Source: UBA11891 sp049890035 (GTDB lineage Bacteria; Bacteroidota; Bacteroidia; Flavobacteriales; Flavobacteriaceae). Taken from it: a stretch of DNA of 64,000 nt. The DNA is taken from the NCBI GenBank assembly GCA_049890035.1, contig JBMHCG010000037.1:17139-81138 (forward strand). The letters are read 5' to 3'. The translations under genes were made by a program, and so were the position numbers. Within the stretch, counting starts at the first letter, position 1, and the number at the start of each line of letters is the position of its first letter. Below the pieces are notes generated by a model that saw only the letters and a list, made by a program, of their open reading frames with translations, had not been told where the DNA came from and searched no databases. Shown piece by piece: positions 17,151-25,861 of this stretch.

Positions 17151-17513
17151 TTATTCCTTTTCCATCTGTTGAATGACGCGATTTATGCTATCCACTTTTT
17201 TGTCCAAAGCGCGTTTAACTTGCACGTAAATTCGCAAATATTTTTTTGGATTCTGAGCGTAATATGCTTCCGATTGGGCGAGCTGAAGGCTGTCAACTTT
17301 ATATTTTTGGTACACGTAGGGAAGCCCCAGAAGGGAATCATTAAGAATCTCGCCGGGAAACTGCTTCTGTATAACTTCCATCAGACTCAAGTCGATTTGG
17401 ATGTGAACCATCTTTTTTTCAGAAATCAAATTTTCTGGTTTGGGGATCAATTCAGATGCACATTGCAAATTGAAAAAGAGGATACCGAAAAGTAGTAGGC
17501 GTTCTTTTTTCAT
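17151..17513 (-). CDS. DUF4296 lipoprotein
   Basis: A 120-residue lipoprotein of unknown function. The signal peptide ends in the lipobox FNLQC (Cys about residue 18). The mature part is alpha-helical and charged, with the PKPENLISEKKMVHIQIDLSLM start and a YQKYKVDSLQ segment that I associate with DUF4296, a Bacteroidota-only family. It overlaps the dihydroorotase stop by four bases (ATGA) and so is translationally coupled to it, an arrangement I recall in other flavobacteria. Confidence 0.85.
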   Translation of the reverse strand: MKKERLLLFGILFFNLQCASELIPKPENLISEKKMVHIQIDLSLMEVIQKQFPGEILNDSLLGLPYVYQKYKVDSLQLAQSEAYYAQNPKKYLRIYVQVKRALDKKVDSINRVIQQMEKE

Positions 17514-18847
17514 CGTTCAAATTCCAATTTTTTACCAACATCGGTATGCAAAATCTTACCATTGGCATAAACGATTGTCCCATTGACAAAAGTGCTGTGG
17601 ATGGAGGCATCAAAGGTCGTCCCTTCAAAGGGCGACCAACCGCATTTGTACAAAATAGTGTCACGGGTCACGGTTGTTTTTTGGTTTAAATCCACCAAAA
17701 CTAAATCGGCATAATAACCGGGTCTGATATAGCCTCGATCTTTTACATTGAAAAGTATGGCTGGATTGTGACAGGCTTTTTGAACCAGCCGTTCAATGGA
17801 GATCTTTTTGCGTTTCACAGCCGTTAGCATGGCAAGTAACGCATGCTGTACCAAAGGCCCACCGGAAGGTGCTTTAAGGTATGGATTTTGTTTTTCTTCG
17901 AGGGTGTGTGGTGCGTGATCAGTGGCCAGTACATCGATCCGATCATCGTTTAAAGCCTCCCATAGGCCGTCCTGATCGGCTTGGGTTTTGACCGCAGGAT
18001 TCCATTTGATGAGCGTTTGTTTTTCGGTATAGTCTTGATCTGTAAACCACAGGTGGTGAACACAAACCTCTGCTGTAATTTTCTTTTTTTCTAAAGGAAC
18101 AGAAGCATCAAATAGATGGGTTTCTTTGGCCGTCGAAAGATGAAAAACGTGCAAACGAGCTCCCGTTTTTTTTGCTAAAGCAATCGCCCGAGAGGAAGAT
18201 AAAAAACAGGCTTCTTCACTTCGAATTCGGGGATGCAGCGCAATGGGTATGGCGTCACCATGAAGTGCACTATAATGTACCGTATTATCGCGAATGGTTT
18301 TTTCATCTTCACAATGAACAGAGATCACCAAATCGGTACTGGAAAAAATTTTTTCGAGCACCTCAGGCGAATCCACCAGCATGTTCCCCGTAGAAGAACC
18401 CAGAAATAATTTCAATCCTGCCACTTGCGTAGCTTCGAGTTTGAGAATTTCATCTAAATTGTCGTTCGTGCCACCAAACATAAAGGAGTAATTGGCGGCA
18501 CACCTTCCTTCGGCACATTTGAATTTATCTTCCAACGCTTTCAAAGTAGTGGTCTGTGGTTGGGTATTGGGCATTTCAATAAAGGAAGTGATTCCTCCAG
18601 CTACTGCGGCCTGTGATTCACTGGCCAAATCGGCTTTATGGGTCAATCCAGGCTCCCGAAAATGTACCTGGTCATCAATCAGCCCGGGTAACAAGTGAAG
18701 TCCCTTCGCATCGATGATACGGTCTTCTTCAAGCACTGGAATGTTGGGGGCTATAGAAACAATCCGATCTTTTTCAATACAGATATCTAAAACAGAAGAT
18801 TTCCCTTCATTTACTACGGTGGCACTTTGAATCAATATACGGTGCAT
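17510..18847 (-). CDS. pyrC: Dihydroorotase
   Basis: Third step of pyrimidine synthesis, cyclising carbamoyl-aspartate. The 445-residue length fits class I dihydroorotases. The metal site can be followed: carboxylated Lys in GLKLFLGSSTG near residue 145, His in VISVHCEDE near 178, His in VFHLSTAKE near 233 and Asp in LATDHAPHT near 305. The first metal motif reads GLIDDQVHFREPGL instead of the usual DxHxHFREPG, so the first histidine of the HxH pair is Gln. I recall the same wording in other flavobacterial sequences. The remaining site is intact, so activity is plausible but the metal arrangement may differ. Confidence 0.92.
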   Translation of the reverse strand: MHRILIQSATVVNEGKSSVLDICIEKDRIVSIAPNIPVLEEDRIIDAKGLHLLPGLIDDQVHFREPGLTHKADLASESQAAVAGGITSFIEMPNTQPQTTTLKALEDKFKCAEGRCAANYSFMFGGTNDNLDEILKLEATQVAGLKLFLGSSTGNMLVDSPEVLEKIFSSTDLVISVHCEDEKTIRDNTVHYSALHGDAIPIALHPRIRSEEACFLSSSRAIALAKKTGARLHVFHLSTAKETHLFDASVPLEKKKITAEVCVHHLWFTDQDYTEKQTLIKWNPAVKTQADQDGLWEALNDDRIDVLATDHAPHTLEEKQNPYLKAPSGGPLVQHALLAMLTAVKRKKISIERLVQKACHNPAILFNVKDRGYIRPGYYADLVLVDLNQKTTVTRDTILYKCGWSPFEGTTFDASIHSTFVNGTIVYANGKILHTDVGKKLEFER

Positions 18848-18850
18848 GGA

Positions 18851-19561
18851 CTATACTTTTTTGAAAGGCAAAAATAGAACCCCAAAAAGGGCTTCCCAAA
18901 TAATCGCACCACTCATTTTAGATTGCCCATGAATTCGATTCCGGAAAATGATTGGAATTTCAACTAATCGAAAACCTTTTTTCCAAGCCTTATATTTCAT
19001 TTCAATTTGAAAGGCGTAGCCGACATATCCAATCCGATGTAGATCGAGCGTTTCTAAAACTTGACGTCGATACCCAACATATCCAGCAGTCGGGTCTTTA
19101 ACCGGAATACCGGTTATCAGTTGCACATATTTTGAAGCAGCATATGAAAGAAGGATTCTGTTTAAAGGCCAGTTGACAACCGTAACGCCATTGGAATAAC
19201 GCGAACCGATAATAACATCGGCCCCTTGGATGAAGGCTTTACAAAAATTATCCAGTGAATTGGGATGATGAGAAAAATCTGCATCCATTTGAAAAATGTA
19301 TTCATAAGAACGTTCCAATGCCCATTGAAAACCGTGTAAATAAGCGCGTCCCAAGCCTTCTTTTTGTTTTCTATTTTCCAAAAAAAGAAGTGTTGGGTAT
19401 TTCTTTTGAAGCCTTGTCACCAAAGCCGCTGTTCCATCAGGTGATTGATCATCTACTACGAGAACAGCGAAATCTTGTGGTAATGAAAAAATAGCTTCCA
19501 ACAAATTGACTATGTTTTCCGCTTCATTATAGGTAGGTATGATGATAAGGTGATCATTCAT
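18851..19561 (-). CDS. Polyprenol/dolichol-phosphate mannosyltransferase-like GT2
   Basis: Family 2 glycosyltransferase that moves a sugar, usually mannose, from a nucleotide donor to polyprenyl phosphate at the inner membrane face. The 236-residue protein has IIIPTYNEAENI at the start, VVDDQSPDGTA near residue 36, and the metal-binding QMDADFSHHP near 94. GSRYSNG and FRNRIHGQSKM are the conserved acceptor-side motifs of DPM1-like enzymes. No membrane helix follows, as in soluble DPM1. Three bases separate its stop from the dihydroorotase start on the same strand, so pyrC and DUF4296 probably share its promoter, a TACATTTG box five bases before the ATG. Confidence 0.92.
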   Translation of the reverse strand: MNDHLIIIPTYNEAENIVNLLEAIFSLPQDFAVLVVDDQSPDGTAALVTRLQKKYPTLLFLENRKQKEGLGRAYLHGFQWALERSYEYIFQMDADFSHHPNSLDNFCKAFIQGADVIIGSRYSNGVTVVNWPLNRILLSYAASKYVQLITGIPVKDPTAGYVGYRRQVLETLDLHRIGYVGYAFQIEMKYKAWKKGFRLVEIPIIFRNRIHGQSKMSGAIIWEALFGVLFLPFKKV

Positions 19562-19566
19562 TGGGT

Positions 19567-19574
19567 CAAATGTA
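19567..19574 (-). promoter_or_regulatory. -7 promoter box for the GT2-pyrC-DUF4296 operon
   Basis: TACATTTG on the minus strand, five bases upstream of the ATG at 19561, implying a leaderless message. It faces a second box for the divergent DUF4271 gene in a 67-base intergenic region. Confidence 0.6.
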
Positions 19575-19616
19575 CTTAGTTCGTTTGAATTCGCCTATTG
19601 GGTTCTCGGAAAGCTG

Positions 19617-19624
19617 TACTTTTG
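19617..19624 (+). promoter_or_regulatory. -7 promoter box for DUF4271-hemD
   Basis: TACTTTTG ends four bases before the ATG at 19629. A TTG at 19598-19600, 16 bases before the box, may be the -33 element. Confidence 0.6.
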
Positions 19625-19628
19625 TCTT

Positions 19629-20291
19629 ATGTGGGTGATTAAATCAGAACTGACATCATTTTGGGTATTCCTTTTGTTTTTCCTATTGTTTCTCGGTGTT
19701 CATGAATTGTACCGAAATCAAAAAGTAGAAGCGCGTTATTTCCTACGTTTTTTTGATTTCAATACGTATTTGCGTGTTTATGGACACGAAAGAGACATCT
19801 CCTTCCAACGCCCGTTCCTTGTAGGGATTTATTTTTTCTGTCTTATCATCTTCAGTTTCTTCAGTTGTGTTTTGGTTGCTCATTTTAAAGGAGCAACCTA
19901 TTCTGTACGCGTCTTCCTCTTTTCTTTTGGCATTCTTCTTTCTTTGACTGTGGGCCGTTTTATCCTCTTTCGTTTCTTGAGCTGGCTCTTTGATATACAA
20001 CGCCTTTCCAAGTGGATTTTATTTCGTACACTAGCCTGTTATGGCGTGTTAGCTGTGTTGCTCTATGGTATATGTGCCCTCTATATGTACGCCCCTTTCG
20101 AAAATAATTTTATCTTTTTGCAACTTGGAATGGGACTGTTTGTGGTAGGACACGTATTCATTCATATCAATACCTACTATCTGGTGGCACAAAGAAATAG
20201 GAAAAGTATATTCTATTTGTTTTTGTATATTTGTACCCTTAAAATCGCTCCCTTGGTATGGGTTTTTGTTTGGACAAAATCCATCATCTGA
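19629..20291 (+). CDS. DUF4271 multi-pass membrane protein
   Basis: A 220-residue integral membrane protein of unknown function with about six hydrophobic helices, rich in Phe and Leu. The family DUF4271 is recognised from its position between the GT2 gene and hemD and from features such as FFDFNTYLRVYG after the first helix and the final LYICTLKIAPLVWVF. It sits three bases before hemD, an arrangement I know from many flavobacterial genomes, but its link to haem synthesis is unproven. Confidence 0.85.
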   Translation: MWVIKSELTSFWVFLLFFLLFLGVHELYRNQKVEARYFLRFFDFNTYLRVYGHERDISFQRPFLVGIYFFCLIIFSFFSCVLVAHFKGATYSVRVFLFSFGILLSLTVGRFILFRFLSWLFDIQRLSKWILFRTLACYGVLAVLLYGICALYMYAPFENNFIFLQLGMGLFVVGHVFIHINTYYLVAQRNRKSIFYLFLYICTLKIAPLVWVFVWTKSII

Positions 20292-20294
20292 TAA

Positions 20295-21047
20295 ATGACA
20301 CCTATGAAAGTAAAATCTATATTGGTTTCCCAACCTGAGCCTGCCACAGAAAAATCACCCTATCAACGCCTCAAAGAAAAACACAAACTTAAAATAGACT
20401 TTCGTCCCTTCATTCACGTTGAAGGGGTTGCAGCTCGAGACGTTCGACAACAAAAGATAGATTTTGGTAACTTCGACAACATAATACTAACAAGCCGCAA
20501 TGCCGTTGATCATTTCTTCCGTTTGACTGAAGAAATGCGATACAAAGTCCCTGACTCAACCAAATATTTTTGTCAATCCGAGGCCGTCGCTTACTACCTA
20601 CAGAAATATGTTGTTTACAGAAAACGTAAAATTTATGTAGGTGAAAAATCCATTGAGGATTTAGAAAGTATTTTTAAAAAATATTCCAAAGAAAAATATT
20701 TATTGCCTTCTTCCGATATCCTAAAGCCATCATTACCTGACGCTCTGAATCGGATGAAGTTGGATTGGACCCGTGCGCAACTCTACAAGACAGTGGTCAG
20801 CGATTTGTCTGATCTAAGAGATGTATATTATGATATACTCGTATTTTTTAGTCCTTCTGGAATCGAGTCCTTATTCAAAAACTTCCCTGATTTTGAGCAA
20901 AACAACACCCGAATTGCGGTCTATGGAAATTCCACTATTGCAGCAGCAGACCAGGCTAAACTTCGAGTGGATATCAAAGCCCCTACGCCAGAAACGCCAT
21001 CCATGACAATGGCCATAGAGAAGTACATAAATCAAATAGGGAAGTAA
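20295..21047 (+). CDS. hemD: Uroporphyrinogen-III synthase
   Basis: Cyclises hydroxymethylbilane to uroporphyrinogen III in haem synthesis. The family is poorly conserved; the call rests on the 250-residue length, the two-domain pattern, the ILVSQPEP start, FRPFIHVEGV, NIILTSRNAVDHFF near residue 60, and the C-terminal FFSPSGIESLF and AVYGNSTIAAA motifs that line the active-site cleft. The start may be ATG 20295 or ATG 20304; the latter (MKVKSILVSQPEP) matches relatives better. Located directly behind DUF4271. Its stop is one base from the stop of the convergent DUF423 gene. Confidence 0.9.
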   Translation: MTPMKVKSILVSQPEPATEKSPYQRLKEKHKLKIDFRPFIHVEGVAARDVRQQKIDFGNFDNIILTSRNAVDHFFRLTEEMRYKVPDSTKYFCQSEAVAYYLQKYVVYRKRKIYVGEKSIEDLESIFKKYSKEKYLLPSSDILKPSLPDALNRMKLDWTRAQLYKTVVSDLSDLRDVYYDILVFFSPSGIESLFKNFPDFEQNNTRIAVYGNSTIAAADQAKLRVDIKAPTPETPSMTMAIEKYINQIGK

Positions 21048-21069
21048 TTTATCCTTTGATAAGGATAAA
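21048..21069. other. Perfect stem-loop at convergent gene ends
   Basis: TTTATCCTT, loop TGAT, AAGGATAAA: a nine-base perfect stem with a four-base loop, spanning the ends of hemD and the DUF423 gene and overlapping the last codons of the latter. Neither strand has a following T-run, so it is not a canonical terminator but may block or stabilise the 3' ends. Confidence 0.4.
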
Positions 21070-21432
21070 ATGTTTGAGTAACAATCCCCAACCAAGGATT
21101 AAGAGCAAACCACCGACAGGAGTAACAGGGCCCAAGAACCGAGCATTCCAACCCATCATTTTCGATCCGACCAACAACAGTATACTTCCACTAAAAAGAA
21201 CGGTACCAAAAAAGAGGCAGTAGTATATGCTACTTGAAAAACCTGTCTGAGATTGTACTATTCCCAGCACCAATAAACCCAATCCTTGGAATCCCAAATA
21301 ACTGGTGGCAACAGTATAACTATAAAACGAATCTACGGGAATGATTGGCTTGAGGGCATGACTACCAAAGGCTCCAAGCAAAATACTTGTTACAACAAAT
21401 GCGATCCCTGAGATAAAATATCCTTTTTCCAT
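21049..21432 (-). CDS. DUF423 family membrane protein
   Basis: A 127-residue protein with four membrane helices. The conserved start with GAFGSHALKPI, the middle helix with QGLGLLVLG, FSGSILLLVGSK and the ending FLGPVTPVGGLLLILGW are the signature of DUF423 (E. coli YgdD family). Function is unknown. It is single, leftward, and ends against hemD. No clear -7 box is seen before the ATG. Confidence 0.92.
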   Translation of the reverse strand: MEKGYFISGIAFVVTSILLGAFGSHALKPIIPVDSFYSYTVATSYLGFQGLGLLVLGIVQSQTGFSSSIYYCLFFGTVLFSGSILLLVGSKMMGWNARFLGPVTPVGGLLLILGWGLLLKHFILIKG

Positions 21433-21511
21433 AATTACGTCCCTTTGGCACTAACGAAAGTATCAAATACCTCAATAAAAACTACCTTTATAATGGATAA
21501 AAAAAAGAGTT

Positions 21512-21985
21512 ATGGCTCATACGAAGGAGACAACCATCGAACTTGATGGCATTGACAAAAGAATTTTAAAACGACTCATGTCTGATGCGCGACGGACTGT
21601 TCATAGCATTGCACAAGAGGTAGGTGTATCGGGTACGGCCGTACACCAAAGACTAAAAAAGCTTGAAAAAGCAAACTTAATCATCGGTTCGCAACTCTTA
21701 ATTAACCCCCAAATATTAGGGTATCGAACCTTAGCATTCATTGGTATCTATTTGGATCGCGCCATGCGCAACCAAGAAGCCGTTCATCAATTGGAGAAAA
21801 TTCCAGAGGTTATTGAATGCCACTACACAACGGGGAATTGGAGTGTATTGGTAAAAATAATGTGCCGTGACAATGCCCATCTAATGGAAGTTCTCAATCA
21901 AAAAATTCAAAAGATAGAGGGTATTTCACGAACAGAAACCTATATTTCTTTACAACAGCAAATACAGCGTCAAATTCAGTTGTAA
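21512..21985 (+). CDS. Lrp/AsnC family transcriptional regulator
   Basis: A 157-residue regulator with an N-terminal helix-turn-helix (ELDGIDKRILKRLMSDARR followed by SIAQEVGVSGTAVHQRLKKLEK) and a C-terminal RAM effector domain (GIYLDRAMRN to TTGNWSVLVKIMCRD). Such proteins form octamers that sense amino acids or related ligands. A near-match box TACCTTTA at 21484-21491 lies 20 bases upstream. Its stop directly abuts the stop of the convergent protease gene. Targets cannot be inferred. Confidence 0.93.
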   Translation: MAHTKETTIELDGIDKRILKRLMSDARRTVHSIAQEVGVSGTAVHQRLKKLEKANLIIGSQLLINPQILGYRTLAFIGIYLDRAMRNQEAVHQLEKIPEVIECHYTTGNWSVLVKIMCRDNAHLMEVLNQKIQKIEGISRTETYISLQQQIQRQIQL

Positions 21986-22675
21986 TTAATCGCGGCTGTT
22001 GCCGGCAACACGTAAAGCCAGATAAATAAGGGTTGCCAAAGATCCAATAGCAGCAACAACGTAGGTGCGAGCAGCCCATTTCAAAGCATCTTGGGCTCCC
22101 GCCATTTCACGTTGTGTAACAATTTGTTTGCGCTGCAGCCATGCTAGTGCCCGATTGCTTGCATCGTATTCCACTGGCAGGGTAATGAAACTAAAAACGG
22201 TTCCCAAAGCAAACATTCCGACACCGACCATAGCAACAGTTTGTCCTAGAGGGAGTGTTTGCATAGCTGCCAAACCACCGAAAATCACCCACATGGAAAG
22301 ATTGGAAGCCACACTGACGACAGGCACCAAAGTCGAACGCATTTGTAGCCATTCATAACCCGTAGCATGTTGTACCGCATGACCGCATTCATGAGCTGCA
22401 ACGGCGGCCGCTGCGGCCGAGCGTTGACTGTAAACACCTTCGCTTAAATTCACTGTTTTGGTTCGGGGATTGTAATGGTCACTTAACATCCCCGGTGTTG
22501 AAACGACCTTAACATCACGAATCCCATGATCGGATAACATTTTCTCTGCAATTTCTTTGCCAGACATACCGCTTTGTAACGGCTGTTTTGAATATTCTCT
22601 AAACTTACTTTTCAATCGATTGCTTACCCACATACTAAAACCAGCGGTAGCAAGAATGATAATCCAATAAGACAT
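21986..22675 (-). CDS. Membrane neutral zinc metallopeptidase (YugP-like)
   Basis: A 229-residue membrane protein with an N-terminal helix, then VNLSEGVYSQRSAAAAAVAAHECGHAVQHA (cited part: AAHECGHAVQH), where HExxH reads HECGH near residue 95, the zinc-binding and catalytic motif. Two or three hydrophobic segments follow, with LPVEYDASNRAL giving the third zinc-ligand region. This is the putative neutral zinc metallopeptidase family (YugP). Substrate unknown; membrane protein turnover is likely. Followed on the same strand side by SemiSWEET upstream. Confidence 0.9.
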   Translation of the reverse strand: MSYWIIILATAGFSMWVSNRLKSKFREYSKQPLQSGMSGKEIAEKMLSDHGIRDVKVVSTPGMLSDHYNPRTKTVNLSEGVYSQRSAAAAAVAAHECGHAVQHATGYEWLQMRSTLVPVVSVASNLSMWVIFGGLAAMQTLPLGQTVAMVGVGMFALGTVFSFITLPVEYDASNRALAWLQRKQIVTQREMAGAQDALKWAARTYVVAAIGSLATLIYLALRVAGNSRD

Positions 22676-22722
22676 ATTTTTTTGTTTTAAAAGTACAATT
22701 TACCCAATTGAAGTACGAAAGA

Positions 22723-22983
22723 TTAACGGTGTTTTAACTTCATAAGTATAATCCATAACTGAAGGAAAAAGGAAACGACATTGGCCGCTATAATAGCGAT
22801 GCTTTTAAGAAGTATCCCGTAGGTGAGCCACAAGAGAACCCCAGCGATCAAAACCAAATACATGCTTAGCGAAATCCCTGATACATCTTTGGTTTTTATC
22901 ATCTTAATTGCTTGTGGGATAAATCCTATAGTTGTTAAAAAAGCTGCCATAAGTCCTATGATTTCCGTTTGCCAAACAGTCAT
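22723..22983 (-). CDS. SemiSWEET-type sugar transporter
   Basis: An 86-residue protein with three membrane helices making one triple-helix bundle of the SWEET/PQ-loop family. The motif FIPQAIKMIKTKDVSGIS contains the Pro-Gln pair near residues 22-23 and the conserved K-DVSG-S, followed by WLTYG in the second helix. SemiSWEETs work as dimers and move mono- or disaccharides down a gradient. Its stop-start region overlaps leuS by one base, so it is probably transcribed with leuS. Substrate is unknown; sucrose has been shown for some bacterial members. Confidence 0.9.
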   Translation of the reverse strand: MTVWQTEIIGLMAAFLTTIGFIPQAIKMIKTKDVSGISLSMYLVLIAGVLLWLTYGILLKSIAIIAANVVSFFLQLWIILMKLKHR

Positions 22984-25796
22984 CAGAAAACAATATTTAT
23001 TATTTTACTAGGAATGACAATAACTTTTTTGGGTTCTTTCCCATCCAAATATTTTTGAGTCTGTGGATGTTCTATAATTTGTTTTTCAATCAATCCTTTG
23101 TCCATATCCAAGGGAAATGTCTGGGTGAAGCGCATTTTCCCATTAAATGAAACGGGATATTCTTTGCTGGTTTCAGCCAAATAACTTTCATCACATACGG
23201 GATAGGGAACGGAAGAGACGGATTCGGTGTGTCCCAATCGTTGCCACAACTCTTCAGCCATGTGCGGTGCAAAGGGTGCCAGTAAAATTGTCAAGGGTTG
23301 AAGAATAGAACGACTGCTGCAACGGGTACTTGTGAGTTCATTCACGCAAATCATAAACGTACTAATACACGTATTAAAAGCGTATTGTTCAATATTTGTG
23401 GTTACTTTTTTAATGGCTGTGTGCAAGGTTTTCCATTGCTGTGGGCTGGGGGTTGTATCAGTCACCAGCCACTGATCGTCCTGGTAAAAAAGACGCCACA
23501 TTTTCTTTAAAAAAGAATGGACACCAGAAATCCCCGCGGTGTTCCAGGGTTTGGCTTGTTCTAAAGGACCTAGGAACATTTCGTACATGCGTAAAGTGTC
23601 CGCTCCATAGTGATCACAGATCGCATCGGGATTCACTACATTGTACTTGGACTTGGACATTTTTTCAACCTCCGTGCCGACAATAAACTTACCGTTTTCC
23701 TTTTCAAAAATTGCTTGTGCGAACTGGGGTTGCCATTGACGTAACATTTCTGTGTCCAATTCATAGGATCCATTGACTAAATTTACATCTACACGAATGG
23801 GTTCTACCGATTGATCACCAACCAATCCCTTAGAAACATAGGTTTCCGTTCCTGTCTTTCGGTAGGCAATAGCGGATTCACCCAGTATCATTCCTTGATT
23901 GATTAATTTTTTTGCATACTCTGAAACGGGAACCAACCCCAGGTCATACAAGAATTGTTGCCAAAAACGAGAATACAACAAATGCCCTGTTGCATGCTCA
24001 CTCCCCCCTAAATACAGGTCTACTTCTTTCCAGTAATGCAAGGCTTCCGTTGCAGCAAAAGAAGAATCGTTTTGGGCATCCATATACCGATTGAAATACC
24101 AGGAGCTTCCAGCCCAACCCGGCATGGTATTGAGTTCTAAAGGAAATATGACCTTGTGGTCGATCATATTGTTGGCAACTACTTTGCGGCTTCGGGTGTC
24201 CCAGCCCCATTGAGTCGCATTTCCCAGAGGTGGATTTCCCTCTGGCGTGGGCAGGTATTTTTCTACGTTGGGTAATGTCAGGGGGAGATCACGCAACTCC
24301 AAAGGACACGGCAATCCGTCCTTGTAGTAAACTGGAATGGGTTCTCCCCAATAACGTTGGCGACTAAAAATCGCGTCACGCAAACGGTAAGTAGTCGTTC
24401 CTTCTCCCTTTTTGGTTTTTTCAAGGGCTACAATAACTTGCTGCATCGCTTCTTTATAAGCCAATCCATCCAAGAAATCTGAATCACACAAAGGGGTGTG
24501 CCCTTTTTCAACATAGGCCGATTGTGAAATATCGACCCCTTCAAAAATATTGGGGATGGGCAAATCAAAATGCTTTGCAAAATCATAGTCACGCTGGTCA
24601 CCACAAGGGACTGCCATAACCGCTCCTGTTCCGTACCCTGCCAACACATAGTCGCCAATCCATATGGGCAACCGTTTGTTTGTAAATGGGTGCAAAGCAT
24701 AGGCCCCAGTAAAAACGCCTGAAATGGATTTTACATCGGCTTGCCGATCCCTGTCACTTCTTTTTTTAGTTTCTTCAATATAACTTGTAACGGCTTGTTT
24801 TTGTTCGTCCGTGCAAATTTTCTGGACCAACTCCAACTCGGGAGCCAGTGTCATGAAGCTGACACCAAAAAGCGTGTCTGGACGCGTTGTAAAAACTTCA
24901 ATAGTTGCCGCATGCCCTTCTACAGCAAAACGCACATTGGCCCCTATCGACTTTCCAATCCAATTCCGTTGCATCTCTTTAAGAGAATCGGGCCAATCAA
25001 TGGTATCCAATCCGTTCAATAAGCGTTCTGCATAGGCACCAATTCGCATGCTCCACTGACGCATACTTCGTTTTGTAACAGGGTGACCCCCACGTTCCGA
25101 TACCCCATTAACAATTTCGTCATTGGCCAATACCGTTCCCAATGCAGGACACCAATTGACCTCGGATTCCGCTAAGTAGGTAAGTCGGTATTTAAGTAGT
25201 ATTTGCTCTTTTTCTTTTTGATTAAATGCCCTCCATTCCATATTTGAAAACAAAGGGGTATCCGGATCACAAACCGCTTCTATCGTTCCGTTTCCTTGTG
25301 TTTCAAACAGATGGATGAGTTGTAAAATGGATTGGGCTTTATTCGACTTCAAACAATAGTAATGGTCAAACAACAACAAAAAAATCCATTGGGTCCATTT
25401 GTAATAACTTGGATCGGAAGTACGAACTTCTCTACTCCAGTCAAAAGAAAACCCCATTCTGTCCAGTTGTTCCCGGTATCTTTTGATATTTTTTTGGGTG
25501 GTCGTTGCCGGGTGTTGCCCTGTTTGTATAGCGTATTGTTCTGCTGGCAAACCAAACGAATCATAACCCTGTGGGTGCAAAACATTAAATCCTTTGTGAC
25601 GCTTGTAGCGAGCAACAATATCACTGGCAATATATCCCAATGGATGGCCAACATGCAAGCCTGCCCCAGAAGGATAAGGAAACATATCCAGCACATAATA
25701 TTTTGGTAAGGGGCTGTTGTTATCAGCCCGAAAAGTTTGGTTTGTTGCCCAATAGGTTTGCCATTTGCTTTCTATTGCCTTGAAATCGTAGCTCAC
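22983..25796 (-). CDS. leuS: Leucyl-tRNA synthetase
   Basis: Charges tRNA-Leu and edits mischarged tRNA. The HIGH motif reads HVGHPLGY in the PYPSGAGLHVGHPLG segment near residue 45, the CP1 editing domain contains TTRPDTLFG and GYGTGAVMAVP, and the KMSKS loop is VEKMSKSKYN near residue 690. The C-terminal anticodon-binding and appended domains are present. The frame is open to a TTG at 25817, but that TTG is part of a TATTTTTG promoter box; the GTG at 25796 gives the normal N-terminus (residues SYDFKAIESKWQ) and 937 residues, a usual length in this phylum. Confidence 0.95.
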   Translation of the reverse strand: MSYDFKAIESKWQTYWATNQTFRADNNSPLPKYYVLDMFPYPSGAGLHVGHPLGYIASDIVARYKRHKGFNVLHPQGYDSFGLPAEQYAIQTGQHPATTTQKNIKRYREQLDRMGFSFDWSREVRTSDPSYYKWTQWIFLLLFDHYYCLKSNKAQSILQLIHLFETQGNGTIEAVCDPDTPLFSNMEWRAFNQKEKEQILLKYRLTYLAESEVNWCPALGTVLANDEIVNGVSERGGHPVTKRSMRQWSMRIGAYAERLLNGLDTIDWPDSLKEMQRNWIGKSIGANVRFAVEGHAATIEVFTTRPDTLFGVSFMTLAPELELVQKICTDEQKQAVTSYIEETKKRSDRDRQADVKSISGVFTGAYALHPFTNKRLPIWIGDYVLAGYGTGAVMAVPCGDQRDYDFAKHFDLPIPNIFEGVDISQSAYVEKGHTPLCDSDFLDGLAYKEAMQQVIVALEKTKKGEGTTTYRLRDAIFSRQRYWGEPIPVYYKDGLPCPLELRDLPLTLPNVEKYLPTPEGNPPLGNATQWGWDTRSRKVVANNMIDHKVIFPLELNTMPGWAGSSWYFNRYMDAQNDSSFAATEALHYWKEVDLYLGGSEHATGHLLYSRFWQQFLYDLGLVPVSEYAKKLINQGMILGESAIAYRKTGTETYVSKGLVGDQSVEPIRVDVNLVNGSYELDTEMLRQWQPQFAQAIFEKENGKFIVGTEVEKMSKSKYNVVNPDAICDHYGADTLRMYEMFLGPLEQAKPWNTAGISGVHSFLKKMWRLFYQDDQWLVTDTTPSPQQWKTLHTAIKKVTTNIEQYAFNTCISTFMICVNELTSTRCSSRSILQPLTILLAPFAPHMAEELWQRLGHTESVSSVPYPVCDESYLAETSKEYPVSFNGKMRFTQTFPLDMDKGLIEKQIIEHPQTQKYLDGKEPKKVIVIPSKIINIVF

Positions 25797-25814
25797 ACTT
25801 AAGTTTTTAAAGGG

Positions 25815-25822
25815 CAAAAATA
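25815..25822 (-). promoter_or_regulatory. -7 promoter box for leuS
   Basis: TATTTTTG on the minus strand, 18 bases upstream of the GTG start at 25796. It contains the upstream TTG and so argues against that TTG being a start codon. Confidence 0.55.
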
Positions 25823-25861
25823 CGGTTCTGACATGAGATAGAAAAAGTTTGAAAGTCCCAA

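Noticed and set aside
25797..25817. Upstream TTG start for leuS
   Set aside because: The TTG is the end of a TATTTTTG promoter box, so it should not be in the mRNA.
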